Of a stretch of 64,000 nt of DNA, positions 1 to 19,860 are shown piece after piece; the stretch's first letter is position 1, and each line of letters starts with the position of its first letter. The stretch comes from Sipunculus nudus (taxonomy: Eukaryota > Annelida > Sipuncula > Golfingiida > Sipunculidae). The stretch lies in contig CM049320.1 in assembly GCA_026874595.1 (NCBI GenBank), positions 40,672,714 through 40,736,713 on the forward strand, written 5' to 3'. A program made the position numbers and the translations under genes. The notes beneath the pieces were generated by a model. The model did no database searches. It was not told the DNA's origin and saw nothing but the letters and a program-made list of their open reading frames with translations.

Positions 1-1196
1 CAACATTTGGTAAAACAAAATGCATCTACTATACACTAAATGTATTTATATACACAGAAACATGTCATAAGACACAATGGCATTCATATACTATCACCTT
101 ACTTTATGAACAAATAGCTGTGTTTATATTTTTTAAAATTTATTCATGTACTATGTAGTTTCACAAGTAGAAACAGAAATCCCATTTAAATCTGAAACTA
201 GCAGCAATGTTATTCCAGTTCATAACATTTTAGATATAGACATATAATAAAAAACTTTAAGTATAACATTATTTAACAACAATAAGAATTTAGATTTAAA
301 TAAAAAGAATCCATTAAATATAAAACATCATCACTTGTGGTAGCCTACTTAGTAAGCCTCCCAGCGAGGCTTACGAGCACTCTATTGAAAATATTGGTGT
401 GCAAGCGAGGACACAGATACTTAGATAAATCAGATAATAAGCTTTAAATAAACAAACGAGGGTCTTTACTGGGTGTGTGAACCATTTCTAATTAGTGAAA
501 ACGAGAAAATTTGCAGGTGGTTACCAGCCCCGCTTGGCACCTTTGTTTTGCTTGCACTTTCTGTTTTATTCACTAGATGGCACTATTTTAGAGACCATGC
601 AGTAAATGTTATGCTTGGAATTAAGTTGGACTTCCATGATGAATGAACCTGAAACCTAACAGCCAATCAGAGGAAGGAATTAGAAAACTGGTTTCTCCCT
701 GTGTCCTTGACCCTAAAGGAACATGTCATGATTTGTTAGAAACCTGGGAGCATCGCTTCTTAACTTTGCACCTGGATTATGTTTCATTTTCTTATTTGAG
801 CAAGAAAACAAGTAAGGAGTCATAGTTAAGGGTATGTTAGCTAGATTATGTTTGGTAATTTTGCCAAAGGAGGGACATTTAGTAATATCAGACAGGGCAC
901 CACAAGAATGCATGCAGTGCTTTCCGTCTCTGTATAATAGAGACGGACACTGTCTACACTTGTGGTATTTATTGCTTGAAGGCTGATTAGGGTACACATT
1001 TAGTCAAGTTTCTGTATATTTGTACACAGAATGGCTAGGAAATGCATTATTCAGAAAAATAAAAACTGATCACATTTTCTATTCAAATCCTTATTTCACA
1101 CCGACACTGTCAGTGACAGTTGTAAAGCAAATTTGACAGTTCCACAACAATGACTGTACTACTGTAGTCTATCACAACGAAAAACGACCAGCTAAC
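1..1196. other. Noncoding flank or intron upstream of the divergent promoter
   Basis: AT-rich sequence with short open frames that resemble no protein family I know. If the minus-strand exon at 1197-1220 is real, this stretch is the first intron of that gene. It contains one CTCF-like motif, CACTAGATGGCAC, around 571-583. I see no further exon with convincing coding content. Confidence 0.5.
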
Positions 1197-1220
1197 CTCA
1201 TCTGGGGTCAATTCGCTCAT
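1197..1220 (-). CDS. Possible first coding exon of a divergent gene, UBE4B-like N-terminus
   Basis: On the minus strand an ATG at 1220 opens MSELTPDE, followed at 1196 by GTTAGC, a possible (weak) donor site. The residues resemble the start of ubiquitin conjugation factor E4 B, whose human form begins MEELSADE and continues with an arginine-rich stretch. That stretch would have to be in a downstream exon, which is not in the remaining 1.2 kb. The placement head-to-head with the transporter gene, with two ETS-type motifs between them, fits a shared housekeeping promoter. Eight residues cannot prove homology, so the gene name is left blank. The alternative is a chance ATG in a 5' untranslated region. 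Confidence 0.35.
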
Positions 1221-1370
1221 GATGGCTGCCGGTGTGCACTCTCCTGTCTTTTATTATCAGATTCTGCAGCTTTAGACAAATATATTTGATTCGCCAAACC
1301 TTTGTGCGTTAGATTTACTGGTTAAATCGCAGAAGCCAAACGAAAGTTTCTGTCAGGTCATGGCATACCC

Positions 1371-1612
1371 TTGACCCGGAAGTACTTGGCTGACTATATT
1401 CTCCAATAAACATTGATTTATCTTCAATACAAATATCTTAAAATTTTTGTAAAATCATCCATATATCAACCATCTTTGGTAATTAATAATTTACTTATTA
1501 AATAATTTGAGCACAAGGGTGAGTAAGAGTGAAAGAAGGTTAAACAATTTCATAATATTTCTACCGGAAGTGGTCGTCTGCTTGGAGAACACGAGCGTCA
1601 TGACGTGACAGC
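1371..1612. promoter_or_regulatory. Probable bidirectional, TATA-less promoter with ETS and CRE-like motifs
   Basis: Two CCGGAAGT motifs (1376-1383 and 1564-1571) match the ETS/GABP core that is common in housekeeping promoters, and TGACGTGA at 1601-1608 resembles a CRE half-plus site. No TATA box is placed convincingly. To the right is the donor-bearing 5' exon of the plus-strand transporter gene. To the left is an ATG on the minus strand at 1220. The transcription start sites are inferred, not seen. Confidence 0.5.
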
Positions 1613-1622
1613 ATGGCTACCG
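1572..1622 (+). other. 5' untranslated exon of the SLC35E2-like gene
   Basis: The exon ends at 1622, followed by the strong donor GTGAGT at 1623. Its start is arbitrary here. It carries two upstream ATGs: ATG ACG TGA at 1600-1608, a minimal two-codon uORF, and an ATG at 1613. When the exon is joined to the acceptor at 3345, the second uORF runs about ten codons and stops at a TAG before the main start. Such uORFs usually lower translation, but their use here is inference. Confidence 0.5.
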
Positions 1623-3345
1623 GTGAGTGACTTCGTGTCGAACTGTCAAAATTGTTTTTCAGTTATGCCCAGTAATCCAAGTAGACAGCGTTTACAATTT
1701 TATGTCCAAAACACACTTGCTTTCATGTTTTAAAAACAGACTTAGTTTCAGAGTTTGTATATCATGATATGTTGTTTCTAATGGGCGTGTCCCCGCGGGC
1801 GGTTTGAGGGGTCTTTGATCATTGAAGACTTCAATGGTCCAGACCACACCTGCACACAGACCAATGAAGTCTGTGATAACGGGTCCGCGTAGAAATTGGA
1901 GCAGTACAGATGTTTAAAGTCTGAATTTTAGTTGAGTTATAGGTTTATTTCAGTTAGTCAGAAATTCATATCCTTAATTCTTTAGAATAATGTTAAAAAC
2001 ATGATTGTATATTATTATTAAAAATGTATTGACAACCATGTTAATAAAATTGATATGAATTATAAGATCTATTCTTAATCAGAATCATGATTAATATCAA
2101 TTTAACTGTATATCATTGACTCTATGTTATATATCTATTTAATGATTCAGAGAATCTGGGATACCAAAATACTGAATTTAAGTTAAATATTCTATATTAC
2201 AGTTTAAACTCATGCATAATATTAATAAATAATATCAAATCCAGTCCTGTTCCTACTCTGTGTATTCAGTTCTCATTTCAAGCTATTGATTTACATAGTA
2301 AATTACATGAAAATATGAATCTTTTCTGAAGAAGGAAGACCTTTTTCTGATTGCATTAAACCTAAACCAGCACTACAAAGTACCATATTTAGATTCAAGC
2401 CCCTCTAAAATTCCAGAAAATCCTATTGCTCTGACTATGTTTATTATAGGTTTGCTGCAAATATTTAGCTCATAAATAATGTTTATACTAATCAACGAAA
2501 AAAAATATTAATAATTTGGTTGTGTTTTGTGACTAATACTAGTTGTCACTTAGTCACATCTGTGGCTAAATCCTCGAAGAAATTGTGTCAAAGGCATTTA
2601 GTGGACATTATAGCAAGTTATGTTCTTCTGTCATTTATTAATGTGTTACAGCTTGTTTGTTTAATAAATGTATATACCAAGCACAACTTAATTAATTGAC
2701 ATAAGTCTCTCTCACTCTCTCTCAATATTTATGTAATGGGATTAAGCCAGGCATGTGTGATCTTGTACACCTGTTGGATTATGTCACAGACAGGAGAAGT
2801 GTCACTGAACCGGAACCTTTTCATGCCACAAGCAATAACCATGACAATTATTATTATTTAGATTGTTCCCCTGGGTTATTTGTAAGCTGTATTTCTATTT
2901 AATATCAATATTTGCTTGTGTTAAAGAAACATAGGTGATAGTCAGGACAGTCATTCAGTAGAAGTTCCTGTTATGGTAAAGCAGTTCTAAACCTTTATCA
3001 AAAGTTCTCAAGTTTGCCAGCTGAAAAGAAGCAGCTTACTCCCTACCCTTGCACTGACAAAGGTGCCCAAACAGGTGCTAAAACTTGTAGAGATATACAT
3101 ACTCATGCCAATATTTACTTAGTATATTATACTGCAGGTAGTTGTAAAATGTTTGGTCCTTTCCATGTTATCCATTAAATGATGATATTCATGTTTGGTG
3201 TTAATAAGGTGTGGCAAGTTTATAACAATACTTAGATAAACTGTGTAGAGTTGTTACATATAAATTTATTGAACCTGTTAAACTTAATGTAATTTGACTA
3301 CCTAAATTTCACATTTCAAATATATATAAATATTTAACTTTTCAG
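1623..3345 (+). other. Intron 1 of the SLC35E2-like gene
   Basis: Bounded by GTGAGT at 1623 and TTTTCAG ending at 3345. No coding sequence is seen. At 1820-1875 there is a cluster of inverted repeats built on AGACTTCAATGGTC and its near-perfect reverse complement GACCAATGAAGTCT, separated by about 20 nt. Confidence 0.55.
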
Positions 3346-3406
3346 TTACAGCCACAGTGGGAAGATAGCGGAAAAAATAACATCTGTATTCCTTGAACAC
3401 ATCTGA

Positions 3407-11390
<7,984 letters not shown>

Positions 11391-14020
11391 TAATAAAAGT
11401 TTAGTAAATTAACATATAGATAATAAAAAATTCACTTGGTACTAGGAATAAATAGGTAATAATATATTGGGGATAATAAGACACTGATACAATATGTATG
11501 GGGAAGCTGCAGTGACTTATATGTTAATTTAATAGGGTCACCCTAATGTATGAATTGTTTGTATGGTGGGAATATATCTTTAATATGAGTGAAGTTCAGT
11601 TGTTGGGTTGATAGTTGAGATATGTTGATGGAGTGTCAGGCTGTTCTATTTATATATCTGAATGCTGCAGTGGAATACCTTGTGTATCTCAGTAATTGGC
11701 TGTTAACTGATGTGAGATACCTCATGTGAGATAAGTTACTGGCCCTGTACTACTGAGATATCTCATGAGAAGATTCATCTCAGTAACTGGCCTTATACTG
11801 CTGAGATACTTCATGTTAGAGAAATCATCTCAATAATTACAGCTGTGAGATATGTCATGTGAGATAATTTATCTCACTTTTCCTTTACTGCTCAAAGTGT
11901 CACTCAGGACCACATGAGATAGTTATTTAGAAATCTCTCATTTGGCTAAGCTGACTGATGCAGACTAACTTAAAATATATTTCTTTGTCAAAAGATTTTC
12001 AATAACCCTAAGCAAACCATCTCTGTAGTAAATTTTGAACAATTCATTATGATACAATGGACACTACTGAGTGAGACATAAACATATGTAAGTGTAAAGG
12101 GTGTCTGTTGTCTTAAAATCTGTAATTTATCTGAACACTTAAGAGTTACAGGATTGCAGTACCAATATTTTGGTGAAATAAAATATTCAAAATGCATTTC
12201 CTTATGTTCAGACCCACAATGGACTAATTTACAAAAATACATTTAGGGCAGTTGAGTTGATATTGTCATAAGGAAGTTACAATGACATTTCATGAATTAT
12301 ACTGTGTAATCTTTGTGATAATAATTATTTACATTCAATATTAAAGGAGAATTGGACATATTTTATTACAGATGGAAATTAGATATTTTTATGCATGTAC
12401 TTAGAAGAAATCATATTTTCCCGTGCTCGAACTTTTGTACACAGCTGTAGTGACCAGAGAATAAGACCCAGTTGTTGGAAGGTACTTTGTCAGTAGAATT
12501 GTAATAATCCCCCCACACACAAACACACTCATGCATGTGCACACATCCACACAATAAAAGAGCAGGAACAGGGTAAGTGGAATAAGATGAAACTGAACAA
12601 AGTGTTTGAAGCTCAGGAGAGAGAGAGATCTGTATTTTGCACCACAAAAGTGTACATACCTGCGCACATACATGCACACACCTTAGGGACATAGGCAAAC
12701 ACACCAAATAAACTCTGCTGTTTTCAGAATAAAAATATTTCAAGATATTTATAACCCTGTTCACCATTTGATGCTCCAGTTCAGACTGTACAAAGATAAT
12801 ATTTGTTCATTATAAGAGTCACAGAGTTATTTGACCTTTGTCAGTTCATATTAGCACTACACTATACTGTGGTGGCTGTGTATTGTTCAATAGTGTTTTA
12901 ATGAGCGAGTGTAATACTTATATGTTATTAATTTTATATTTGTATTAAATGGCCATGCATTTTATTGATCTATACACTATGTATGGGACATCAAATTGTT
13001 ATGTTGCTTTCATGCACTTGGGATAGAGCTTGTCAATTTCATACCAGGGCTCAGCATATTTGACCGAAATACATGTACACCTAAGTGGTCTGATTCAGAT
13101 CTGCCAGACCGATATAACCTGTATAAAAGGTGGCAAGATATGAACAAGGCATCTCACATTGTATCAGGTGTGCCAAGATACCTGTATCCAGTTGATAACA
13201 TGCATGATAGGTTAATAATGTGAAGTATTGAATGGTGCCAAGGATGGCTGACTCGGTTCTGTGTATAAGCTGCTGCTTGTCTCACATTTTAATTGAGAAA
13301 ACAGGAGCATGAGAAAACAGGAATGCTCTATAATTCATATGTTGTGGCCAATCATTTACTAGACAGCTTGTTAATTGCTGAGTGAACATTGTAACAAAAT
13401 CTTCATAAGCAATGCCTCTACCATGACATTTTATGTATTGTCATTTCAGATCAACAAAATTCATGTGATTTCCTAAAGGTCATTTTTATAAACATAAATT
13501 ATCCTTGTTTAAGTGACTCTTGTAAGTTTGATCAAATGTGAACAGATTTTGTTTTATGACTACAGCAGTTTGTGATGGCCTTAACAGTGGGTGTCCAATT
13601 TGTGTGAAAAATTTGAATATTATCATCAATAATTATTATAATGTTATAATGACATATCAGATCATTTTATGATATTGTTATATCATAATCACATGTTTGT
13701 GCTTTTGTGTGTGTGCCATGTCTGTTGGAAATGTGAATGCAAATGCGTAATTCAAAAATTGTCACGGTACTTAACATTTGTTATCATAGCATTATTTATG
13801 CAATTGTTTTGTTAATATAGACCTACCTGAAATAAGTACATGTACCAAGTTGATTGTTTGGAATACTGCCTGCATAAAGTGTAACATTACTTTATCATTC
13901 CTATTGCAAAAAAATAGTGAATCTCATTATATAAACAAATGTAGCTGAATGAAATATATGAAGTCACTTCCCACTAGTTTTTAGAGAATAAGCAGAGACC
14001 TTTTGTGGAGAATGTAGTGT
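11391..14020 (+). other. 3' untranslated region and downstream DNA of the transporter gene
   Basis: No coding sequence is supported. A degenerate tandem, partly palindromic repeat on GAGATATCTCATG occupies about 11690-11880. Several AATAAA hexamers are present. A 75-codon frame at 12996-13223 is identical in both duplication copies but resembles no known protein. Confidence 0.45.
11690..11880. repeat. Degenerate tandem repeat on GAGATATCTCATG, copy 1
   Basis: Units alternate TGAGATATCTCATG with ATCTCAGTAACTGGCC. The unit contains a self-complementary GAGATATCTC. Copy 2 (about 23000-23285) has roughly 85 bp more, i.e. about two further units. Confidence 0.75.
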
Positions 14021-14029
14021 GGGAAACCA

Positions 14030-14128
14030 CAGACAGGTGTCACTTCACCAGATTAGTGTGCGAGGCCACAGACAGGTGTCGCTACAAGCAGATTAGTGTA
14101 AAAGGCCACAGACAGGTGTCGCCTCAAC
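14030..14128 (+). repeat. Three tandem copies of a unit of about 42 bp, copy 1
   Basis: GGCCACAGACAGGTGTCGC, with small changes, is repeated three times, each followed by a CAGATTAGTGT-like tail. The copy-2 counterpart is at about 25420-25525. Confidence 0.75.
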
Positions 14129-14524
14129 CAGATTTTAAACTTCATGGTACTATTATTATATCACTGATTACCAAAGATACAATATACTATTTTAAGTCAC
14201 ATATTTTCTTGGATGCTTTACAGCTGTGTAGTGATTTATGCTGGTTTATAAATCTGTGATGATACTAAGAGGTATTTTTAGACTTAAGATGATGGATTTT
14301 TTTTTGTGTATTGGGAGAGCAGAATGCTGAGTTCAGATACAACACAAACATGTGTTCCTTTATAAATATGTTTGTTAACAAAAATGCATGGTGAAAGAGA
14401 AGTCGTGTTAACACGACTGCTTAATGATGTACTGGTAATATATCGTCAGAATATGTTATAAATAAATCCGCAATGTGGTATATGGGCCAGAAGCACCGGT
14501 AGTCCTTTGGTCTGATTATAAGTA

Positions 14525-14676
14525 CAGTAAAACCCCGAAATTACGACCACGGATGGGAGGTCGATAAAGTGGTCGTAAAGGGAGGTCTTATGTAAAGAGC
14601 AAAAAAGAATCGGGACCAGTAACAAGGGTCGTTATTTTTTCAGTAGAGAGAGATAGTCGTTAGGGGAAGTTTACTG
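14525..14676. mobile_element. 152-bp pogo/Tigger-like MITE, copy 1
   Basis: Starts CAGTAAAACCCCG and ends GGGGAAGTTTACTG, flanked on both sides by TA (14523-14524, 14677-14678). Inside, GGTCGATAAAGTGGTCG and GGAGGTC motifs are typical of this type of element. It is carried in both duplication copies, so it predates the duplication. Confidence 0.75.
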
Positions 14677-15002
14677 TAATAAAAGTGTGGACTGGCGTTA
14701 TCTGGAGCCTCATACTCAAGAAATATTTTATGTAATAGCCAAAGATAAATGTCTAACAGTGTTACAGTTAAGTAAAGTATTTTTATTTAAATTAACGATG
14801 AGGGGGCCATATTGAAACAAGGCTGTTGTTGAAGCAATAAGAATGTTGGGAATTCATATTTATGGCTTTATACACTAATACGAAAATATGGGTGTAGATG
14901 GTTTACAGGGAAGAGGTGAGCAAATATGTATAAATTAGCACAAATATAACTTATTTGTGGAATAAACATATATACTTAATTATTTAATTATGTGTTAATT
15001 TC

Positions 15003-15015
15003 AGAGAGAAAGAGA

Positions 15016-15067
<52 letters not shown>
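15003..15067. repeat. (GA)n microsatellite, copy 1
   Basis: Nearly pure GA repeat with single interruptions. The copy-2 tract (26396-26450) is shorter. Confidence 0.9.
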
Positions 15068-15069
<2 letters not shown>

Positions 15070-15469
15070 AGCGGCTACAGTGTGACATTTGCGTGGTTAT
15101 ACGTGAGCATCCAACCCCATATTAAACTTTCCGCACGTGACACCCACTGCCCTTTGAAACGTTTACTAAATCAACATATTACATACTGGTGTCGCTTAAT
15201 TTGTAGTATAATTCAAGACAAAAAGACAATCGGGTATTGAGAATGGTTACTACTTAAAAATTGTGGTTGTGACAAGCAAATGTCACTGGCCGTGTGATTA
15301 TAATTTGAATGTAAATTTACCTTGGTAACGCCTTTTTTTAACTTTTCTCGGACAAAAATAATGATACCAACTTAAGTCATGACTTGATTTCCAGTAAAAG
15401 TATAAAGAAGACACTTGGACAGTTCAACAATAAAAAAATAATGGTATTTTTTTAGAAAAGGATTACGTG

Positions 15470-16540
15470 CATGGATATAGGAGCATATTTTTTAGCGAAC
15501 CTGTGAGCTTATGCGATGGTGCGGCGTCGTGAGGCGTCTGTTCGTTAACCCATACTATCTCGAAAACGGCAGGAGCTAGCATCACCAAACTTTCTGCAAA
15601 AAAAAAAAAAAAATCAGTCATCTGAAAAACTATCGGATTTTGTTTATTTTTTTTTGCTATCTGCATATTCTTAGGTTTTATAGAGAAAAGGCTTAAAAAC
15701 CTTTAGAAATCTTCTCCGAAATCGTCCAGCCAAATTGTCAACTATTTATAAGAAATAATCCCAGAAACAATCTTACTCAAGTTTTTTTCGAATGGTTCCA
15801 GTTCGGTGATTTTTTGCCGAGTTACAGGAAGTTGAATTTAGTCATCTGTCCAAAAAAATGCATAATAAAATTTCAATCTCAGAAATGGCTGGAGCTATCA
15901 TCACCAACTTTTATGCCAATGTTGGTCACCTGAGTCATATCTGAAATTGAGGTATTGGTTGCGCCACCTGCATCGGCCTTTTTTGTACGGTGGTCTTCAG
16001 TGTCTGTAACTTACTGAGGGCTACAAAAAACTGATTCTCTGAAACCATATGGCCAATTTGTTTAATGTCTCACAGAAATGCTCCTAGGGTAGACTAGTGC
16101 TTCCTGAATTTTGTCAAATGGTCTCTGTTAAGTGACTCTTGGCTGAGTTATGGGAAGCTGAATTTAGTCATATGCCATAACAGCCCATTTTAGCTCGGTG
16201 GCTACAAAGATCTTCTTCTCAAAAATGTATGGGCCAAATTCTTAAATTTCACACATTTATTATCCTCAGATGTTGATAATTCAAGTTTGTTCAAATGGTT
16301 TTTGTTCAGTGCTTTTTGGCTGAGTTACAGTAAGCTGAACTTAGCCAGTTTGCTGTATCTTCCTATATGAGTTATAAACCTGTAAAACTTTTTTTTTTTT
16401 TTTTGCTGACGTCACTGAAACCAATTTGTTTAATATTTTATAAAAATAATCCATAAATAACTCTGATAATAATTACCTTTAATGGTTCCACATGAATAAT
16501 TTTTGGCTGAATTATGGAGATAGAATTGAGTCATTTTATC
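15470..16540. repeat. Degenerate tandem block with four related units, copy 1
   Basis: Four units share the order GCCAATTTGT - ACTCAAGTTTGTTC - AATGGTTC - TTGGCTGAGTTA - GAATTTAGTCAT, at about 15720-15850, 16040-16170, 16220-16345 and 16420-16530. The lead-in at 15510-15600 (GGTGCGGCGTCGTGAGGCG, CTCGAAAACGGCAGGAGC) resembles a repeat I associate with bivalve genomes. It has no coding content. Confidence 0.6.
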
Positions 16541-17546
16541 ATATATGTTAGCTGTGTGAAGCAGTTACATCTAGCCTGGCACCAGTTTATCAGCATCTGT
16601 TACATCATGCCACTAGACATTTAGATTTCAGGTTATCAGTGGTTGATATTGACAAGAATGTTTTTTAAAGCTTTAACAAAAATTAGATTTATGATTTAAA
16701 CTATTCATCATATTAGGTATATAATGTTACAGTCGTGGATATTCAGCTCTCTTTGGCTTTATAAGTTGACGTGTCATCGAAAATGACGAACCAACAAATA
16801 AGTTGAGCGATGCCTCATCGGAAATCACGAACCGACACATGGGCGTCGAAAGTTGGGGGACAGGGGTACATGTACATGCATGAATAAAACTGAGCTCGCA
16901 GGCGTGTAGTATACTAGATACGAGTCTCTACATGATTGGCTCTGTTCTGGGGGTGCTAGATAGGGCGTCTCTATGCAAATATACTGTATTTCTCGCCAAA
17001 TGAGAACGAAATAACAGTATTTGGCACTTCTGCATATATTTTCAAAATTAAATTAATTTTCAAAAACTAAAATACTAATGAAAAATTATAACAGCGACAG
17101 AATTTTTGTATGTCTTTCTGGGTAATGAAGGGATATCTTATAAGTTTCCACTCGTTTGATATTATACTCACATTCCATCGAATTTGCGGGGGAAATTTCG
17201 TCATGTTATCAGAAAGGTCCGTGGTTAAAATTTCGAGTATGACCGGCCATGCACTATCTATGTATCTACGGATCATAATCATATTTGGAGCTCGACAACT
17301 TTAAATTATCCTTTCAGACGATGTAAGACATCTGATAATTGAGCTATTATAAGACAATTAAGGGAATGTAAAACAAATGGGCCAGAATGGCTAATTTTTT
17401 CGAAAAAAAAGTATTGCAGAGTTATCTGAGTATTGTACAGATTACAAGCATATTCATAATTAAAAGTATTGTGCTGACTGCCAAATTTTGTTGTCTTAAA
17501 TAGAACTTTGTATAGTGTTTGGCCATACTGAATTAGCTGTAGACCC

Positions 17547-17770
17547 TTGGGGGGGGGGGGGGGGGGGGGGGGTATGCCCCTGACTCCCCTGTATCCCCCT
17601 GAACCCTCTTTCACATACTTTTTATCTGCCGCTGTGCTGTGAAATATGCTGTGAGCCCTGATATATAAAGGCCATATACACATTATATGTATGCAGTTAT
17701 GTATGTATGTATGTATGTATGTATAGGTATAAATATATATATATATATATATAGAATATATAGGCATATA

Positions 17771-17811
<41 letters not shown>

Positions 17812-17819
17812 AGAGAGAG

Positions 17820-17858
<39 letters not shown>

Positions 17859-17950
17859 TTGAACCCCTGTTCACAATCTTTTTATCTACCGTTATGCTGT
17901 GAAATAATCCTAGCATGAGCCCTGTTATATATAGGCCATATATATAAAAT
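17547..17950. repeat. Poly-G, TATG, TA and GA microsatellites with a direct duplication, copy 1
   Basis: A G run near 17549-17571, TATG repeats near 17699-17725, TA tracts near 17729-17808 and GA near 17809-17856. An approximately 75-bp sequence (TTTTTATCTGCCGCTGTGCT at 17618 and TTTTTATCTACCGTTATGCT near 17877) flanks the microsatellites as a direct repeat. Open frames rich in IYIY or SLSL come from these tracts. Confidence 0.8.
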
Positions 17951-18224
17951 ACAATAGAACCTGTCTGAAGTATCACCAGTCTAATAAGTCTATGAAGACC
18001 AACCTCGAATAAACCTAAAATGTTCATGTCGGCTTTGTCATATCTGTCTAAGGACCTTTTTCCATTCAATCCATCGCGTGTGAATCCCGGTCGTCTTCTT
18101 GAATGCCATAAACAAATTCAAGAAACCCAATCCGCATGGAACGCGACAAAATATACCGAGTTGAGAAAGACCGAGATAATGAGCTTCATATATATTTCAC
18201 GAATTATACACGTATATACACGTT

Positions 18225-18425
18225 TATACGAATAGAAATAATGCTTATACAAATGGAAATACTTTTTTATACAAATGGAAATACTGTTTATACCAATAGA
18301 AATACTGTTGATAAAAATAGTAATACTGTTTATACCAATAGCAAAACTGTTTATACTAATAGAAATACTAATAGAAATACTGTTTATACCAATAGAAATA
18401 CTGTTTATACAAATATAAATACAGG
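18225..18425. repeat. 21-bp minisatellite, copy 1
   Basis: GAAATACTGTTTATACCAATA and variants are repeated about nine times. Because 21 is a multiple of three, both strands stay open (YTNRNTV repeats on plus, INSISIG on minus). I regard it as a minisatellite rather than a gene. Confidence 0.75.
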
Positions 18426-18820
18426 TTTTGGGGCAATCTAAAAAAAAAAGAGTAAAGACATGGAGTCTGTAATAAGCTGGTTCAGGAGCTGGAGCTTGAC
18501 AGCTAGAGGCAGCATGCAGCAGGATGTCAGCAGAGAAACTAGAATTAACAGGAATGTGTTTTCCTTTGGCCATCACTGTTAACATCATGTTGACCGTCCA
18601 CCATGTTGCGACGACCCCTGGAGGGCGGTGAATTCCTGTTCAAAAGATGTCATCCTTATTTTCCGTTCAAACGCGCGCTTTGAAAAGTTCAATTCAGAAT
18701 GTGTTTTTTTAGCGCCCGGAAACGCACGCGTTCCATGTGCATGGGACTGTGTGTATGTTTGTGTATACAGGTGTACTGATTATGTCGCTGTACGCGCAGC
18801 AGTTTGAGGAATTTGCCAAC

Positions 18821-19860
18821 TTATAATAATAATAATACATTGTATTTATATAGCGCCAATTCTCCGACGGTCGGACTCACAGCGCAATTCACACACACAC
18901 ACTTACCCACATACAATTTCATTGAAATCTACTCTCTGTGCCTGAACCAAGAAAAAAATTGCATATTTATAATAAGCAAAAGCTTGCTGAAATAGATAAG
19001 TTTTTAAAAATAGTTTTAAATGATACAAGGGTAGGAGATTTCCTAAGTGTAATGGGAAGTGAATTCCAAACTTTTGGGGCTATGAAACGGAAGGAATGTT
19101 CACCAACTTTCATATTACACTATGGTACTTTAAAAAAGATTTCCGCCACCCGAGCGCAGCGTACGCAAAGGCCGATAGATTATTATGTTTCCAGACAAAT
19201 ATGAGTTATCAAAATGGCGGTAAACAAAACAGCAATTTTGTATTGTATGCAGTACTTGACGGGAAGCCAATGGAGCTGTTTAAGCAGCGGCGTAACCTGG
19301 TCGGTCTTACGCTTCCTAAGAATGAGACGCGCAGCATTATTCTGGACCATTTGCATGTAGCCGAGCGCCGGTAACCCAAAAAGAACTGAATTACAGTATA
19401 CCAGGCGAGATATTACTGTGGAACAAATGAGCCGAAAGCACGCATTAGTAGAGAGGAAACGCCGGATGGAAGCTATATGACGAGGCTCGAGAAAGGCCGC
19501 AGGACATATACTACTAATATAATCATTCATTGAAAGATTACGATCAATCTTAACACCTAGATACTTCACTGATTTTTTAAAAGGAACCCAATGCAAATTG
19601 AACTGCAGCCCCCAATGCAAATGGACTCACTGTCAATCATCCTTAGAAGGGGCTTAGGTCCGACAGGCATAATTTCAGTCTTGTCAGTATTCAATTTAAG
19701 TTTGTTGCTTGTCATCCATCAAGTTCATCCTAAATACAAGCCTGTATGCCGAACTGGATAGAGCAAAACTCACCGGGTTGACTACTTTTTGACAGTTCAG
19801 TGTCATCACCATGTATAATGAGAATAGGGTAATATACGATTATCCCTGGGTATCGGCAGC
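18821..19860 (-). mobile_element. 5'-truncated L2/CR1-like LINE, copy 1
   Basis: Read on the minus strand, the 3' end is GGCGCTATATAAATAC followed by ATTATTATTATTA, a tail typical of L2/CR1-like elements. Upstream lie LKQLHWLPVKY, VQNNAARLI and VKYLGVKIDRNLSM of the C-terminal RT region, then KLKLNTDKTEIM, and near 19815 a degenerate RT catalytic motif (HGDDTEL instead of the usual YADD). Frameshifts and stops separate these blocks. The 145-residue frame at 19183-19620 is the best-kept piece. Both duplication copies carry it, so it is older than the duplication. Confidence 0.8.

Noticed and set aside
12996-13223. 75-codon frame, identical in both duplication copies (also 24384-24611)
   Set aside because: Identity only reflects recent duplication. 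No recognisable domain, no splice or promoter support.
17683-18069. Open frames with IYIYIY, SLSLSL or RERERE tracts
   Set aside because: They are translations of TA, CT and GA microsatellites; the same holds for 29061-29447, 40277-40522, 41925-42262 and 47535-47827.
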